From Dreissena polymorpha (taxonomy: Eukaryota; Mollusca; Bivalvia; Myida; Dreissenidae), in the NCBI RefSeq assembly GCF_020536995.1, contig NC_068362.1, forward strand, positions 1,824,826-1,888,825: a stretch of DNA of 64,000 nt, written 5' to 3'. Under the pieces are notes generated by a model. It ran no database searches and was not told the DNA's origin. It was given only the letters and a program-made list of their open reading frames with translations. The number at the start of each line of letters is the position of its first letter. The first letter of the stretch is position 1. The position numbers and the translations under genes were made by a program. Below, in pieces: positions 11,641 through 23,018 of this stretch.

Positions 11641-13280
11641 TAATGTGTCATTAAAAATGAATGAAATAATAATAAGTGCTGTACCGCTGTTTATCGAAGG
11701 TTTTCACATGGTTTTTAGTTTAGATGTGTAAGAATTGTACCACAAGGGTGACAGTCTGCGTGGTTTAATTATAAGTGTCTGAAAGACTTTGTCATCCATC
11801 ATATTTGACATTTAACCATGTTCAACTTTTATTTTGGCTTTTTTCAGTTGCTTTTGAATGCTTTATTAAATCGAAATTTAATCATTACTTCTGCTATAAT
11901 GTAAGTTTGTTTTCACTTTCTGGAGGTTTATAAGAAAAACATTCATTTTGTGTCTCAAGTGTACATGTACAACATTTAATAACCAACTTCAGGCTAACAT
12001 TGAAGATTATTGGAGAAACATTTTGATTAAAATTGACATTAATTTGAGAAGAGGAAATGTATTTTTGTAATAATGTTATGGTAAAGTCAAATATACTTCC
12101 CACACATTATCATTTACATGCTTATATTTTTCATCTGAAGACAAAATATGGAGACATACCCATATAATAAAAGTAGTTCACCCCCAGAGTGAAGAAACCA
12201 CCTTTTTCTCTTGGAGATTACACCCTTCTGTGTACTTCTTTCCAGAAAATTAGTGCCTTTGTTTATTTTTTAAAAGCTATCACCTGTCCATTAAACATGA
12301 TAAAAATTTCATACACTTGGGACAATGCGATATTTGTCTTGCAAAAAAAACGTTCACAAGGTTTTGGCATCAAATTTTCAGTACATCTAGTGATAAGCAT
12401 TAATGGTTTGAAGAAAATGATGTAAAACCTTGAAAATTCTATCTTATGAAAAATTTAAAATAACTTTCTTGCAAAATGTACACTTGGGACAGGGGCAAAT
12501 TCTGACCACATTTAGTATTCAGCTGTTCAAAATTTACATGAACAAATAATTGTGTAAATACCTGTACAAATGTGTTGAAAAAACATGTGACAGGTTAAAA
12601 GGACACTTTTTGCCTATAAATATTGAAGCACTTTATGATGCCACCTCTTAATATACGTGAAGAGAGTTGAAAATTGTGGCACAAAATTGACAAGAACATC
12701 ATTGCTTTGAACACTTGCTACAAGAGATATCAACCTAAGTAAGAAGCATTGTTTTATTTTTCTTAAAGCAAATGCATTTTTATATTTATTAAATGATGGT
12801 AATACCTAATATTTCTGAAAGTTTTATTGAAGTATACAATTGAACATTGCCTTTTACATAAAATGTCACGCAAAACCAGTACACTTGGGGCAATTTTAAG
12901 GATATTTTTCAATATATTTTGTTAATGAAGCAAGTTATTGAGAAGAATTTTCACATTTAAGTTAATCACATGGCAACACTTCTGTGAGATACAAAAAGAA
13001 CTCAAACATGCTTAATAGTAAGAAAATAAATGCATGTTTTATTTAGGCTTCATTATTTTTTAAATCACCCATAGGATATGATGCGGCATTTGTCTTTACG
13101 GAATATAAGAAAAATCAATCATTTTTACCCGGAAGTTGGCGCTGTAATAAATTTGCTATTCTGTGTGTTCTTTTACCAAGCTTGATTAGGAATTTTTGAA
13201 AACGCGCCATGGAGATTTTCTTTCACCATTAAAAATAATAGTTCACGGATTCAAACCATAATTCCTGATTAATATGTTGC
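11641..13280. other. AT-rich stretch, no gene recognised
   Basis: Contains three further copies of the CACTTGGGACA motif (near 12311, 12478, 12880). No supported gene. Confidence 0.4.
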
Positions 13281-13282
13281 TA

Positions 13283-13733
13283 CAGTGGATTCCTGTTCTT
13301 TGCATACCATGTCAGCAAAAATTATGCTAATAACAGGAATATGCTATTAACAGGAACACACATTTTAGCATAAATATAGCAACTGGGGGCATACAATAAG
13401 TCAAATCTGTTAATAATTGATCGTCAAAGTGAAATTTAAATTCAACATTGTATATGATTGATATTTAAGATAACTATTTAACAAATGGAATTGTATTCTA
13501 AGGTATTTGCATTTGCATTTGAGCATATTTTTGCAGATTTAAAGCATATTTTCTTGGCATTCTGAGAATGTTCTATGCTATAAAGACTTTAAGTGAATTC
13601 TGAATATTGGGGTTAAAAATTATGCTATTAATAGAAGAAAAATACATTAAAATTTAAGAATTAATCTGTGCTTTGACATTCTATATGCTAATAACAGAAA
13701 TATGCTATTATCAGGTATGCTAATAAGTGAATC
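13283..13733. repeat. Possible MITE with imperfect terminal inverted repeats
   Basis: The left end GTGGATTCCTG...TTTGCATACC is an imperfect inverted match to the right end GGTATGCTAATAAGTGAATCC. Inside, TATGCTAATAACAGGAATA-like words recur near both ends. No coding content. The match is short and diverged. Confidence 0.45.
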
Positions 13734-13739
13734 CAGAAA

Positions 13740-15278
13740 TTATCCTTCAGTCTGACAGAATTTCGTAGCCTGTCAGACCAAACATCTGACAGAATATTTT
13801 ACATTTTGCGGTGTCTGACTTGGCTTCTCACTTTTGAGTCCATAATGCTAAATGTTTTAGATTCAACACTAGTTTCCTCAACCTCACGACACGAGAGCTC
13901 CTGTGATGCAAATATACTTAAGTGGTATAAAGAGATATTTTTTTCCCTGCAAATTGCGTTTAGTTTCTCACTTTTGGTTAAAAACAAACCTGTTACCCTC
14001 CGATTGACTGTCAATTTAAACAGCAAACTCCAATACATATTCCTGTTTGTATTCTTGTATGAAAATGTCCACAACATATGGGCGTAGTAATATGGGGACT
14101 GAATATTCAAATACATGTAGGTCAAGAAGTACAGTAAATGACATGACAAAATGCTGTTAGGACATATCATCATCCTAAATTCTAAACCAGGTATACATGA
14201 CATTATTCTTAAGAGGGGCATTTCAGAATAAAGATAAAAAGATACAAACGATTCGCAATGGAAAAATTATTTCCTACAAATATTTTTTATCGAAATTATT
14301 TCCGTCAAGACATGTTGTACAATGGTTAAAATAAGTGTGTAATACAATGCCTAAACTCTTTCTGCAAAGTTTGGGAAGTCTGCTTTAGGGACATTTAAAT
14401 GGAAGGACAGATGAAAGGTAACTCATTATAGTGCCACCAATGTAATTATTATGCAATTTTTTCGCAGTCCAGAGCTGAAAATAACATCCCAGAACTTAAT
14501 TATGCACTGCCAAGTTATTCAATAAATAGTAAATTGTAAACATTTCAATTATGAAAAATTAAACAACTTGTAATTCAGACACAACTCACTTTTTACCTGT
14601 TGATAGCTTTGAACAAGCTAATTGGCCTCGGTGAAAAATAATTTACATTGAAATTGAGAAAAGTCCTCGAGAACTCAGTGCCCCAGATAATTATTTGGGA
14701 AATAGGGTTTTCAACCATTGATTTTGAAAAAAAGGGTGATTCCATTCTTCATATAGAGTGAAATGGGTAATAAAAATGCATACCTTAAAATAATTGCTGA
14801 TTTACTTCCGTTGACGCTGCACACTTGTATTGATTCAATAGAACTGTAAACTATCATCATAAATTTTAATAAACTGATGTTTCGTAATATCTTTAATCCT
14901 TGAAACTGTCCATGATATAAACTTTAAAAAATGTCGACAATTTCTAACCAATGACATGCCTTTTTATTCTTTTGACAGGTTTGTTAAGTCACAGACTTTC
15001 CATCATGTTTTTTGGATGTCAACTCAACTGCTGTATACACAGTTTCTAACAAAATCGATAACACATATTGGCTCTTGCTTTCTTGATTCGAAAAAGTTTG
15101 CGATCGGCTGATATTTTGGCGCAACAATCTTGGACGTCTTTCAACCTCTCTAAGCTATTTTTATTTCGCATCGTAATAGAAACTGAAAGTACAGACGCTT
15201 TACAAATACATGCACTATGGGAGACGAATTAGGTCAGTTCGAAAACGCATAGCGTTTGAATAACTATGACCATTTGCT
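13740..15278. other. AT-rich stretch, no gene recognised
   Basis: Starts with three copies of TCTGACAGAAT-like words (13750-13800). The longest frames overlap on opposite strands and show no family features. Confidence 0.4.
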
Positions 15279-15505
15279 GAGCTTGCTGAATGTAAGCGTC
15301 ACCGCGTTACGATAATAATTCCAAAGAGAAAATACCTAAAATGAGCAAAGCATTTTTAATCGAAGTTTTGTATCGTTAATTTGACGAATTTGCGTAAAAG
15401 TCAAATTGGTTGCGTTTTCAATACTCATGATATTGTATTTCTTTGCATTTTTATACATTTTAATAGGGTGAAAGACGCAGATACGCAGCTTATCTGGGGC
15501 ACTGA
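15279..15505 (+). repeat. Dispersed repeat with a strongly conserved 41-bp core, copy 1
   Basis: About 225 bp match 58011-58246 in the same orientation with scattered differences and small indels. The last 41 bp (15464-15504, beginning TAGGGTGAAAGACGCAG and ending TATCTGGGGCACTG) are identical in the two. A pyrimidine-rich stretch ending in TAG precedes the conserved part, so a repeated or exonised exon is possible. Confidence 0.75.
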
Positions 15506-15997
15506 GAACTGGTTAACAGACATGATATTTTGGATAATTGTAAAAGTTAGCACAGCAGATATACATGTATGGGGAAAACGAGAAACGTAAACAATGTTAA
15601 CCAGAAAGGCACAATCACAGGCAATCGGCACCTGTGTCGGAAGCAATTATTAAGAATCATTAAGAAAGTAAATCGATAGAAACAGAGAACCTACACTTGC
15701 GCACCCATTGAGCAATTCTTATCAGTCATCGTCGTGATTTTCGCAAAAGTTTTAACATTTTAGACATTTATGATCGATTTTCTTATTAAGCGAATGGCAA
15801 CAATTTTTTGATCGACTAGTTCGCAGCCAAAATATAAAGCACTTACCTCGTGTCAATGTTAAACTTTTAACCGGTCGTCACATAAACTTGCAGAAGATGT
15901 GAAAAAGGCACCATCATGGCGGCAGCCATTTTTTCCAAACAAACCAGTTTCGCACCAAATGGCAAATAAAACAAGAGTTCTGATTGGCTAATGCCAT
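15506..15997. other. No gene recognised
   Basis: Mixed sequence with short frames only. The last 40 bp (ATTGGCTAATGCC) are partly shared with the flank of the other palindrome-array copy. Confidence 0.4.
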
Positions 15998-16172
15998 AAT
16001 CTAAAAATAAATGCTGGTCGAGCAGGATTTTTCTGCTCGAGCAGAAAAAATGCTGGTCGAGCAGTAAATTTGCTGCTCGAGCAGCATTTTGCTGGTCGAG
16101 CAGCATTTAAATGCTGGTCGAGCAGCATTTTTTTCTGCTCGAGCAGAAGTTAAAGTTTCGACCCCTTTGGTA
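15998..16172 (-). repeat. CTCGAG-palindrome array element, copy 2
   Basis: Inverted relative to the copy at 1494-1690 and bounded by the same sequences (TCTAAAAATAAATG on the left; TTAAAGTTTCGACCCCTTTGG on the right). It has seven units, four of them with the asymmetric variant GCTGGTCGAGCAGC and three perfect palindromes. Unit number and spacers differ between copies, so units are gained or lost within a conserved frame. Confidence 0.85.
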
Positions 16173-16757
16173 TCCCATAGATGAAAACGTCGTTCATTAA
16201 GCTCCATATTAAAGTCGAGTCGTATTAATAAAACATACTGAGTGAGTTATACACTAGATAAATTTGGAAATGTAACGTAGTTAAGGATTGGCGCAATACA
16301 TTGTGTCATCCCATTGGGGGGGGGGGGGGGGGTAAAATAGATACACGTAATGCGGATATTTATGAATGAAGTGTTAAAGATGTCATCGTCAGCTAGTTGT
16401 AGAATCATTGATATGGATTAGCAATTTTACGCCACTAATTTACGAGGTAAGAAATACAGTATCATGTTTATCAAGTTATTGCTGGTTTTTTATTTTAAAA
16501 TATATTCGAAGTTATCAATTGATTTACACTTAGGGTATTTAAACATGGATACGAATCGGGATGGTTATCCCATATCAACGATAATACATGTGTATTTAAT
16601 AACCTGCCGTAAACAAGCAATCGACAGCAAACTCTTTTATCTGTCCACCTGATCCGTCTACCCGTCCCAATAATAACATCAACAACAACGACGGCAAGCG
16701 TCGTTCCGTCCGTGCGTGCGTGTGTGCGTTTGAGCGTGCTTCCGTCCGTAACACTTT
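16173..16757. other. No gene recognised; 17-base G run
   Basis: Contains an uninterrupted run of 17 G (16316-16332) and, near 16700-16745, a GTGCGTGCGTGTGTGCG tract. No supported gene. Confidence 0.45.
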
Positions 16758-17165
16758 GGGGCCGTCCATAAAATATGCTACGCTTTTTTGACCATTTGAC
16801 CACTGTCACAAAATCTTGGACCCCCCCTAAAGTACGTCACAAACTCACACTTTCGAACATATTTTTTTATTAATACATATTTCAAATTTAATCTAAAACA
16901 CAATTCACCATTAAACCGTATTAAAATTTCACTTAAAAGAACTTTCACAGTATTACAATGACTTTAATACTATAATAGTTAATTGTCAACAGTTGTCACA
17001 GTTTTTCATTGAATAACATGTTTAATTAAAAAATATTCTCTTTTTTAAATAAATGTGTGACATCACACATGGCCTGACCCCCCTCCTCCCCCATGTCTCA
17101 AACTGTCACACTTTCCTACACCCCCTCCCCCCACCTTGAGCGTGACATACTTTATGGACGGCCCC
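16758..17165. mobile_element. MITE with GGGGCCGTCCATAAA ends
   Basis: Terminal inverted repeats GGGGCCGTCCATAAA at the left and TTTATGGACGGCCCC at the right, followed internally by TATGCTACGC and GCGTGACATA. Flanking TTT on both sides could be the target duplication. Ends of this type are widespread in invertebrate Harbinger/ISL2EU-like MITEs as I recall. No transposase. Confidence 0.85.
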
Positions 17166-17610
17166 TTTTGTGTGCGCGACTACTCCTACATTTTGCGTGT
17201 GATTTTCGTTAAATTTGTACAGATATAATCTTCAAGTGCTATAGCGCATATTATCGAGCTTGAGCTATTAATACATTTTTAAAGAAATATCGTTTGAAAA
17301 TAATTACACACAACATCTTTTGAGCGCAATTTCTTATAATGGTGTTGTTATCCATCTTTCGCATGATATGTTCGCCAAACGTTTACAGAAAAAATCTCTT
17401 AACATTTTAAAGCGCATATCGTCACGGTTTCGACACTGAGTTACTTTTCAGGACGTATTGCTTTTTTGTTTCTTGTTTTAAATTGCACATTAAGGTTCTG
17501 TACGCCAGTCTTCCTAGATTGTGTATGCCGTGTCCGCGTTTTTTTTATACCTCATACAGCAATCGTGATAATGGAAATAATCGTGATTATTATTATTTTT
17601 ATTATTAATT
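17166..17610. other. No gene recognised; presumed 5' flank or intron of the HEPN locus
   Basis: No coding feature. Given the acceptor-like TTATTTTCAG at 17762-17771, this stretch may be intronic or promoter-proximal to the downstream gene. Confidence 0.3.
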
Positions 17611-17612
17611 TT

Positions 17613-17682
17613 AGGATGATGATTATGATGATGATGATGATGATGATGGTGGTGGTGATGGTGATGATTATTATTATTGTTG

Positions 17683-17739
<57 letters not shown>

Positions 17740-17745
17740 TTTAGA
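17613..17745. repeat. Compound (ATG)n/(ATT)n microsatellite
   Basis: A GATGAT block, a GGTGGT block and a long ATTATT block, ending some 45 bp before the HEPN coding start. Poly-Met, poly-Ile and poly-Leu frames here are artefacts. Confidence 0.95.
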
Positions 17746-17789
17746 TGGAATAATCATGGCATTATTTTCAGTAATGGAGCATCACTTCG

Positions 17790-18317
17790 ATGGATTGCAA
17801 ATACGTCAACGCGGACATGTTTTCATTTGGCGAGGAGGACAAACGAGTGTTCAGAATCGATTCAATACTCAAAGAAGAAGGTGCATATGCATATGTATTG
17901 CGACATTGCCTTGCAAACCAACTAGGCGGCCAGGCGCTGACACTAGTCCTCAGTCAGCCATCAATCAGTGCAAAAATAAGCAGCGCACAGAAACGCAAAG
18001 TTATCAATAAAATGCAATATGATTTACTTTATCCGAGTGGGGGCCCAGTTGACATCAGCACCTTTGACGTTACATTACTGGCGTTTTTGTTGAGTGAATT
18101 ACGCCCAACGATGAACAGCGCAAGTAAGGTTTGGATTAATCCAGATCCTGGTGATTTTTCCGAAGAAGCGGATGTCACTAGGTTGAGAATGTTTCGAAAC
18201 AAATTTGTTCACGAAGGGTCTTCCAAACTTTCAGAAAAAGAATTTAGCGCCTTGTATGTAGAGTTACGTGATGTTATCAGTCGTTTGGCCCAAAGTAGAC
18301 TTTTTCGCCATGGTTGA
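17790..18317 (+). CDS. DZIP3-like HEPN domain protein (or first half of a HEPN-propeller protein)
   Basis: The 175-residue frame resembles the DZIP3/hRUL138-type HEPN domain that is abundant in bivalve genes. Near residues 132-143 is FRNKFVHEG, which gives the HEPN RNase signature R-N-x3-H, preceded by an Arg-rich helix start and followed by a last helix (FSALYVELRDVISRL). Family knowledge: HEPN domains with R-x4-6-H often cleave RNA or act in stress and antiviral signalling; activity here is inferred. The frame has an in-frame stop just upstream, and TTATTTTCAG at 17762-17771 looks like a splice acceptor, so the ATG at 17790 is the likely first coding one after a non-coding exon. An ATG at 17774 opens a short competing frame. 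The frame stops at the start of the propeller frame. Confidence 0.75.
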   Translation: MDCKYVNADMFSFGEEDKRVFRIDSILKEEGAYAYVLRHCLANQLGGQALTLVLSQPSISAKISSAQKRKVINKMQYDLLYPSGGPVDISTFDVTLLAFLLSELRPTMNSASKVWINPDPGDFSEEADVTRLRMFRNKFVHEGSSKLSEKEFSALYVELRDVISRLAQSRLFRHG

Positions 18318-19270
18318 TCGTCTTGGTTATACGCCCACCACTTAAAGCTACGGAAAACGACCTCTCGAAAATCAGCGTTCCTTTACCAATTCGAATCAAA
18401 ACAAAAACAAAAGTTCGTCGAAATTGGCCAAACTGGTTATGTCTTTCATCGAAGTCTAGATTTCGTGAACATTCCTTTGTCGTGTTGGCCTGTCATTCCG
18501 ATCGAAGCCCTTTAAGATGTCAAATAACAGGAATGGTCTGTAATAAAAATGGACAACTCATCATCACCGATTGTGTTCATAATTCCGTGCAAGTCTTTGA
18601 TGCTGACGGCACGATTCTGGATGAATATGAATGTCCGCAGCCCTCCGGTGTGTGCCTGGTTTTCTCGGATTTGGTAGCTGTTAGCCGAAGGATTGGCTCG
18701 TGCGTAGAACTGTTAAGATACGATCACTTACGACAAAGGTTTGACTGTGCTGAACGTATACAATTGAAATGCGACCTTAAACATTATGATATAAAATGTG
18801 ACGATAGCTACATTTACATACTGTGCGAAAATGGAGCGCTCCATTACATTAATAAAATTAGAAAACCCGAATGTGGTTTAATCCGGCCAAGTGGCATAAC
18901 TGAGAAAGTGAATAGCTTCGACTTGTGTAAACATTTCTTTTATTTGTCCACAAATGAGGTCATCTACTGTATAGATCATGTAGGCTCTCGTATCTGGACC
19001 TACTCTCCGTCACGTAGCTCTGGAGAAACACGACAGAGGTGGTCTTTTGAAGGTCTTACCGTCACCAACAATTGCCTGTACGTAGCGCAGTGGGCTATGA
19101 ACTCTATTCTTAAGATGTCGCTTCGAGGTGATTTCCTGGCGGAAGAAGAGGTACCCACCGTAGCATGTCCCTTTAAGTTGACTTTCGCCGGACGTAGACT
19201 CTTGATATCCCAGTATTCCTCCGATCTAGAACGCGAAGCTTGCGGGACCATTGTTCAGCTCAAACGTTGA
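18314..19270 (+). CDS. NHL/TRIM-like beta-propeller, frame-shifted continuation of the HEPN gene
   Basis: About 318 residues with repeated blade-like units such as ITGMVCNKNGQLIITDCVHN, VQVFDADG, PSGVCLV and YLSTNEVIYCIDHVG, matching six-bladed NHL-type propellers of the TRIM2/TRIM71 kind that bind RNA or protein. The frame is open only from about 18299 and has no convincing own ATG near its start (the codon at 18314 is TTG). It is in the -1 frame relative to the HEPN frame, with the switch beside a T5 run at 18301-18305. The simplest reading is one HEPN-propeller gene broken by a single-base indel, either a sequencing/assembly error or a recent pseudogene lesion. A tiny intron or two separate genes are less likely. 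An AATAAA lies about 300 nt downstream. Confidence 0.7.
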   Translation: MIVLVIRPPLKATENDLSKISVPLPIRIKTKTKVRRNWPNWLCLSSKSRFREHSFVVLACHSDRSPLRCQITGMVCNKNGQLIITDCVHNSVQVFDADGTILDEYECPQPSGVCLVFSDLVAVSRRIGSCVELLRYDHLRQRFDCAERIQLKCDLKHYDIKCDDSYIYILCENGALHYINKIRKPECGLIRPSGITEKVNSFDLCKHFFYLSTNEVIYCIDHVGSRIWTYSPSRSSGETRQRWSFEGLTVTNNCLYVAQWAMNSILKMSLRGDFLAEEEVPTVACPFKLTFAGRRLLISQYSSDLEREACGTIVQLKR

Positions 19271-19566
19271 AGGTTCTAAACTCACAGATAATTTGGACCT
19301 GTAGAACCTTAAAGGCATACATGGTTGTAACAGATAACTGTATCGAAATATTGATCGATCTATTATTGTAAATACTCATTGCTCTTTTGTTTTAAATGAG
19401 TTTGTCATAATGACCGACTGTGCCTCGTGTTAATTACACTGTTTGAGTGAGTATGCGTTTAATCATATTTGAAAAATATAAACGCAAGCATGTGGAATCT
19501 TTGGACTTGTGTTGTATTTGTATTATACATTTTGACACAGCTCATTATTCATAGTGAAATATATTT

Positions 19567-19572
19567 AATAAA
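19567..19572 (+). promoter_or_regulatory. Candidate polyadenylation signal
   Basis: AATAAA about 300 nt after the stop of the propeller frame, the first good hexamer noticed downstream. AT-rich context makes chance occurrence possible. Confidence 0.35.
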
Positions 19573-21776
19573 GGAACTTTCAAAATAGACTCCAGAATAC
19601 AATTTGCCAAAGTGTTTTAAAACCTGTAATAGTATAATGCAACGCAAGGTGTACGTTTACAAATTTCAAGTTGGGTGAGCGGTTTATAAGATTTGAATTT
19701 ACAGGTATGGTTATTAACCTGATATCACCCGAAAACTTCTTGGTTTAAAACTATATTGATACACGTGCGTATTGTTTAAACGGTTATCAATTGCTATAAA
19801 GAAAATCCCATGACGACGGCTATAAAGTATTGAACACAAATAATAGAACTGCTTCTACATTAAGTTGGATTTAATAAATTTATATTTTTTGAAACTTATG
19901 AGTTATAGTTCGTTCATTAAATATCTATATAAAGTTAAAGTAACCAGTTGCAAGCGACAATGACAAGAGTGATGTATTTAGTACGAAAATAACGAAAAAT
20001 AGATAGACAGCTCACATGTGTTTACTTCCTTGTATATTTGTTTGTAAGTAATTTCACATGCGGTTATTCGATAGTTTCACCGACAACCTCCATGAGCAGA
20101 ATTACATTTGTATTGCGCAATACCAAGCAGAACTAGTAGACGTTTCGAAATATTTAATCAGAAATAAATTGAATCTTAATTAACCCTAATTTTATATAGA
20201 AATAAGTTTATGATAATTTCAAAACAAATATTTCTTTTAGTTTTATTTAATGGTTAACCACTTTTTCTCTGTATTACTTATTGTGATTGATAATTCTGTC
20301 TTATTACTTATTGTGAGTGATATTTCTGTCTTATTACTTATTGTGATTACATTGTGATTATACAGTCATATACATATATCTATCTTCTGTCGCAATGTAA
20401 ATATACATAGTTAATTATATAAATATTACATAATTTGTAGAGATTAAGGTAAAGTCTAGAATAATGACCACCGACTGTTCGTGACTCAAGTTATATTTCT
20501 TTTCTGTATTTTGATTATTTAGAATGTAAAAAATATAATGCTATGTATCATATATTTGACTGACTCTGTTACAAATTTCCTCATGTTTGTCACATATTCA
20601 GTGCAAATTTGTAGTACATGCACATATGTTAATTTTACGTTGATAATAGCTTGACAGCAATGTACTTGTATTGTATTTAGCTTGTGGTGTAAAGCGAAAT
20701 GCGTTTTTACACACGTTTGTTATACATTATGCAATTACTAATGTGATATCAATTAATAAAATCCACTGATTTTATGTCAATCTTATATTTGAAACCTTAT
20801 TTATAATAAAAGTGGGTCTCATATATCAAAAACCAATGCAATAGTCAACAGTAATTTGAATGCTATCCCATTTTCAATATATCCGAATACTAGTACCGTT
20901 TACCAAACATCGTTAATCGTGCGTGTGTGATCTCATTTGAATTTTTTTTTTTGCGATAAAGTAATTTAATACCATAAAACTAAAATAACACCCGATTATT
21001 GGAAACTTTTAGCACTTAAACTGGAAATAGGAGTTACCATGGCAACCAAACACAATAAATTACATAATTAGAAAAACAAGAACTTATGTCATCTAAAATA
21101 TGTTTGAAGAAAAAAAAACCATAACATCATGCGTTATTTTCTGAATTAAAATTGTAAAAAAGTTATGGACTTGGCAGTGCAAACAAATTAATTAGCGCGT
21201 TTCAAACAACGAATAAAAATGTTTTCTATGTAATCCGTTTAATGTTATATTTAATAAAAAAGTTATGGACTTGGTAGTGCAAACAAATTAAATAGCGCGT
21301 TTCAAACAACCAATCATCGAAACGCTAATTTAATTGTCAATAATAAACAACACAAAGGTGCCAATCAAAGGCGCTTAAGTGTAACCAATATTTTCCACCT
21401 TTAGGCTTTACGCTAAATACTATATATAAAGATGTTGTGTAAAATTTAATGCAGAAATCACAATTACTAGCTATGTTCTTTGATCCTGGAAATTAAATTC
21501 TGACCTACCGGGAATTGTAATTCTAAAAGACAGCGCCCTTACAATACTTTGGGGGAAGGGGTCCGCAGTCCTTATATATATATATAGAAGGGGGAATGTT
21601 TCGTAAATGGGGGAATTTTTCAGAGTAAACTTACTTTAAACTTACTTTACAGCAAAAAAATGCAAGAACAGGAACTCTATCAAAGCAGTTTACTATTCTA
21701 AACACCGTTTCTTGAAATAATTTAAAATAAAAGATCCATGCTCCTACTTAAAATTGTTATATCATAAAAATTGAAA
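19573..21776. other. AT-rich stretch, no gene recognised
   Basis: Holds a three-unit tandem repeat of about 30 bp (TTATTACTTATTGTGA, 20270-20350), the direct repeat listed separately, and a short (TA)n at 21570. No supported gene. Confidence 0.45.
21155..21315. repeat. Direct repeat of about 55 bp
   Basis: AAAAGTTATGGACTTGGCAG through GCGCGTTTCAAACAAC occurs twice, about 100 bp apart, with very few differences. Confidence 0.85.
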
Positions 21777-22318
21777 ATGTACAGCGCCGAGCAGACCGCT
21801 GGGTCAAACAGAACCATTCCCCATATGACAGTGTGTCACCTCCATGCAACAGGATCTTGGTTGGCAGACCATACAAGATAGACGAAATAACACTACATTA
21901 ATAGTGTTTTTCAAAATTGTTCAAGGTATAGTGGCTGTATCCCTACAATCATATATCGAGCGACCCACCAGATTCACTCGTCACATGCATCCCCTCTCCT
22001 ACAGACAGATCAATACTACTGCAAATTATTATAAGTTTTAATTTTTTCCAAGTGCTATTGTGATGTGGAACAACCTCCCAACCACTACAGTTTTACATCC
22101 TGATCTTAAAGGGTTTAAGAAGTCTCTGCCTCCCCCCTCTGCCCCTTGAACTCTGGGAGACATGTTTTATCAGTTTTTAACCTTAAATCACTTCACCTTT
22201 TAATAAATCTAACATACTTTTAACATTCTCACTTTTTCACTTTTAACACTTTTACCTGCACTGACTGCGCACCTGTCGATAATACCCGAAAGACAGTATA
22301 TAAAAATAGATAGATAAA
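21777..22318 (+). mobile_element. LINE 3' end (jockey/CR1/L2-type), 5'-truncated
   Basis: Encodes the C-terminal part of a non-LTR retrotransposon polyprotein: VQRRADRWVKQNHSPYDSV, then DLGWQTIQDRRNNT and FFKIVQG, then MHPLSYRQINTTANYYK and WNNLPTT. These are typical of the region after the reverse transcriptase. The coding part is shifted in frame at least twice. The 3' non-coding tail (CCTGCACTGACTGCGCACC, GTATATAAAAATAGATAGAT) ends in a short (GATA)n-like repeat as in CR1/L2 clades. The 5' part, including endonuclease and most of the reverse transcriptase, is absent, as expected of a truncated insertion. Confidence 0.8.
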
Positions 22319-22531
22319 GGCCATATCAACGGAGTCAGGGAGTGCCTCTGCGATCTGGGAACTCGACATGGCATCTTCACTAGCATCGTGCCTAGTAGTA
22401 CTAGTTGAACAAAATACATCTGCATCTGACTGGGCAAGGGACTGTTGCTTGAACAGAGGATCATTTGTTTTACATTTGGCGAATGTTTTACTGTTGATTT
22501 TTTTATGATAAGACTTGCTGTTATGAGGCAT
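22229..22531 (-). other. Unrecognised 100-residue frame
   Basis: A minus-strand frame starting MPHNSKSYHKKINSKTF with a Ser/Asp-rich middle (SLAQSDADVFCSTSTTRHD). It overlaps the 3' tail of the LINE on the other strand. I do not recognise it. It could be a fragment of a mobile-element ORF1. Low confidence that it is coding. Confidence 0.2.
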
Positions 22532-22824
22532 GATGTTGTTTTGACCTTCACTTTCCGGCCGTTCTTGATCGTCTAGGTGTTTTTTTCTGATGATTTATTG
22601 AGCGTCTAATTGATTAATGTTACATACCACCAATTCCATTAGAAAGAAATAAGCGTAGAGAGCGTAGATAGTTCAGTGCGCAAAAAACGGCCAATTTTCA
22701 ACTATAAATCAGCGATTTTTTAAATGTATTAATTTCATTTTCTGAGGGGTGAAAATCAGTTTTTTGGGGAAAAAATATACTTTTTCAGGTGGGGTATTGA
22801 AATTCGGCGGAAGATTTGATAGAT

Positions 22825-23018
22825 TGAGGGCCCTGGAAGATATTACACTTTTTGTATCAATGTATGCTGACGATATGGTATTAGTTTCAAAATCAATTTT
22901 CAAGAAAGCCTTAAATCAATGCTCATAGACATAGAACGATCATGTTGTACTAACTGGGGATTAATGATAAATGTCTGTAAAACAAAAGCGATGGTATGTG
23001 AAAACGGCAGACATACCC
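22825..23018 (+). mobile_element. LINE reverse transcriptase fragment, left of BEL insertion
   Basis: Encodes the catalytic YADDMVLVSKS motif of a non-LTR reverse transcriptase, then ERSCCTNWGLMINVCKTKAM, the following conserved WGL-IN-KTK region. There is one frameshift between the two segments. The reading frame runs to the TACCC target site at 23014-23018 and resumes at 28723 on the far side of the BEL element. Old, decayed and 5'-truncated. Confidence 0.85.

Noticed and set aside
13799-14221. 140-residue minus-strand frame
   Set aside because: No recognisable domain, it overlaps a 93-residue frame on the other strand, and codon use looks random.
17466-17925. Frames of poly-Met, poly-Ile and poly-Leu before the HEPN gene
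   Set aside because: They run through the (ATG)n/(ATT)n microsatellite. The HEPN frame starts after it.
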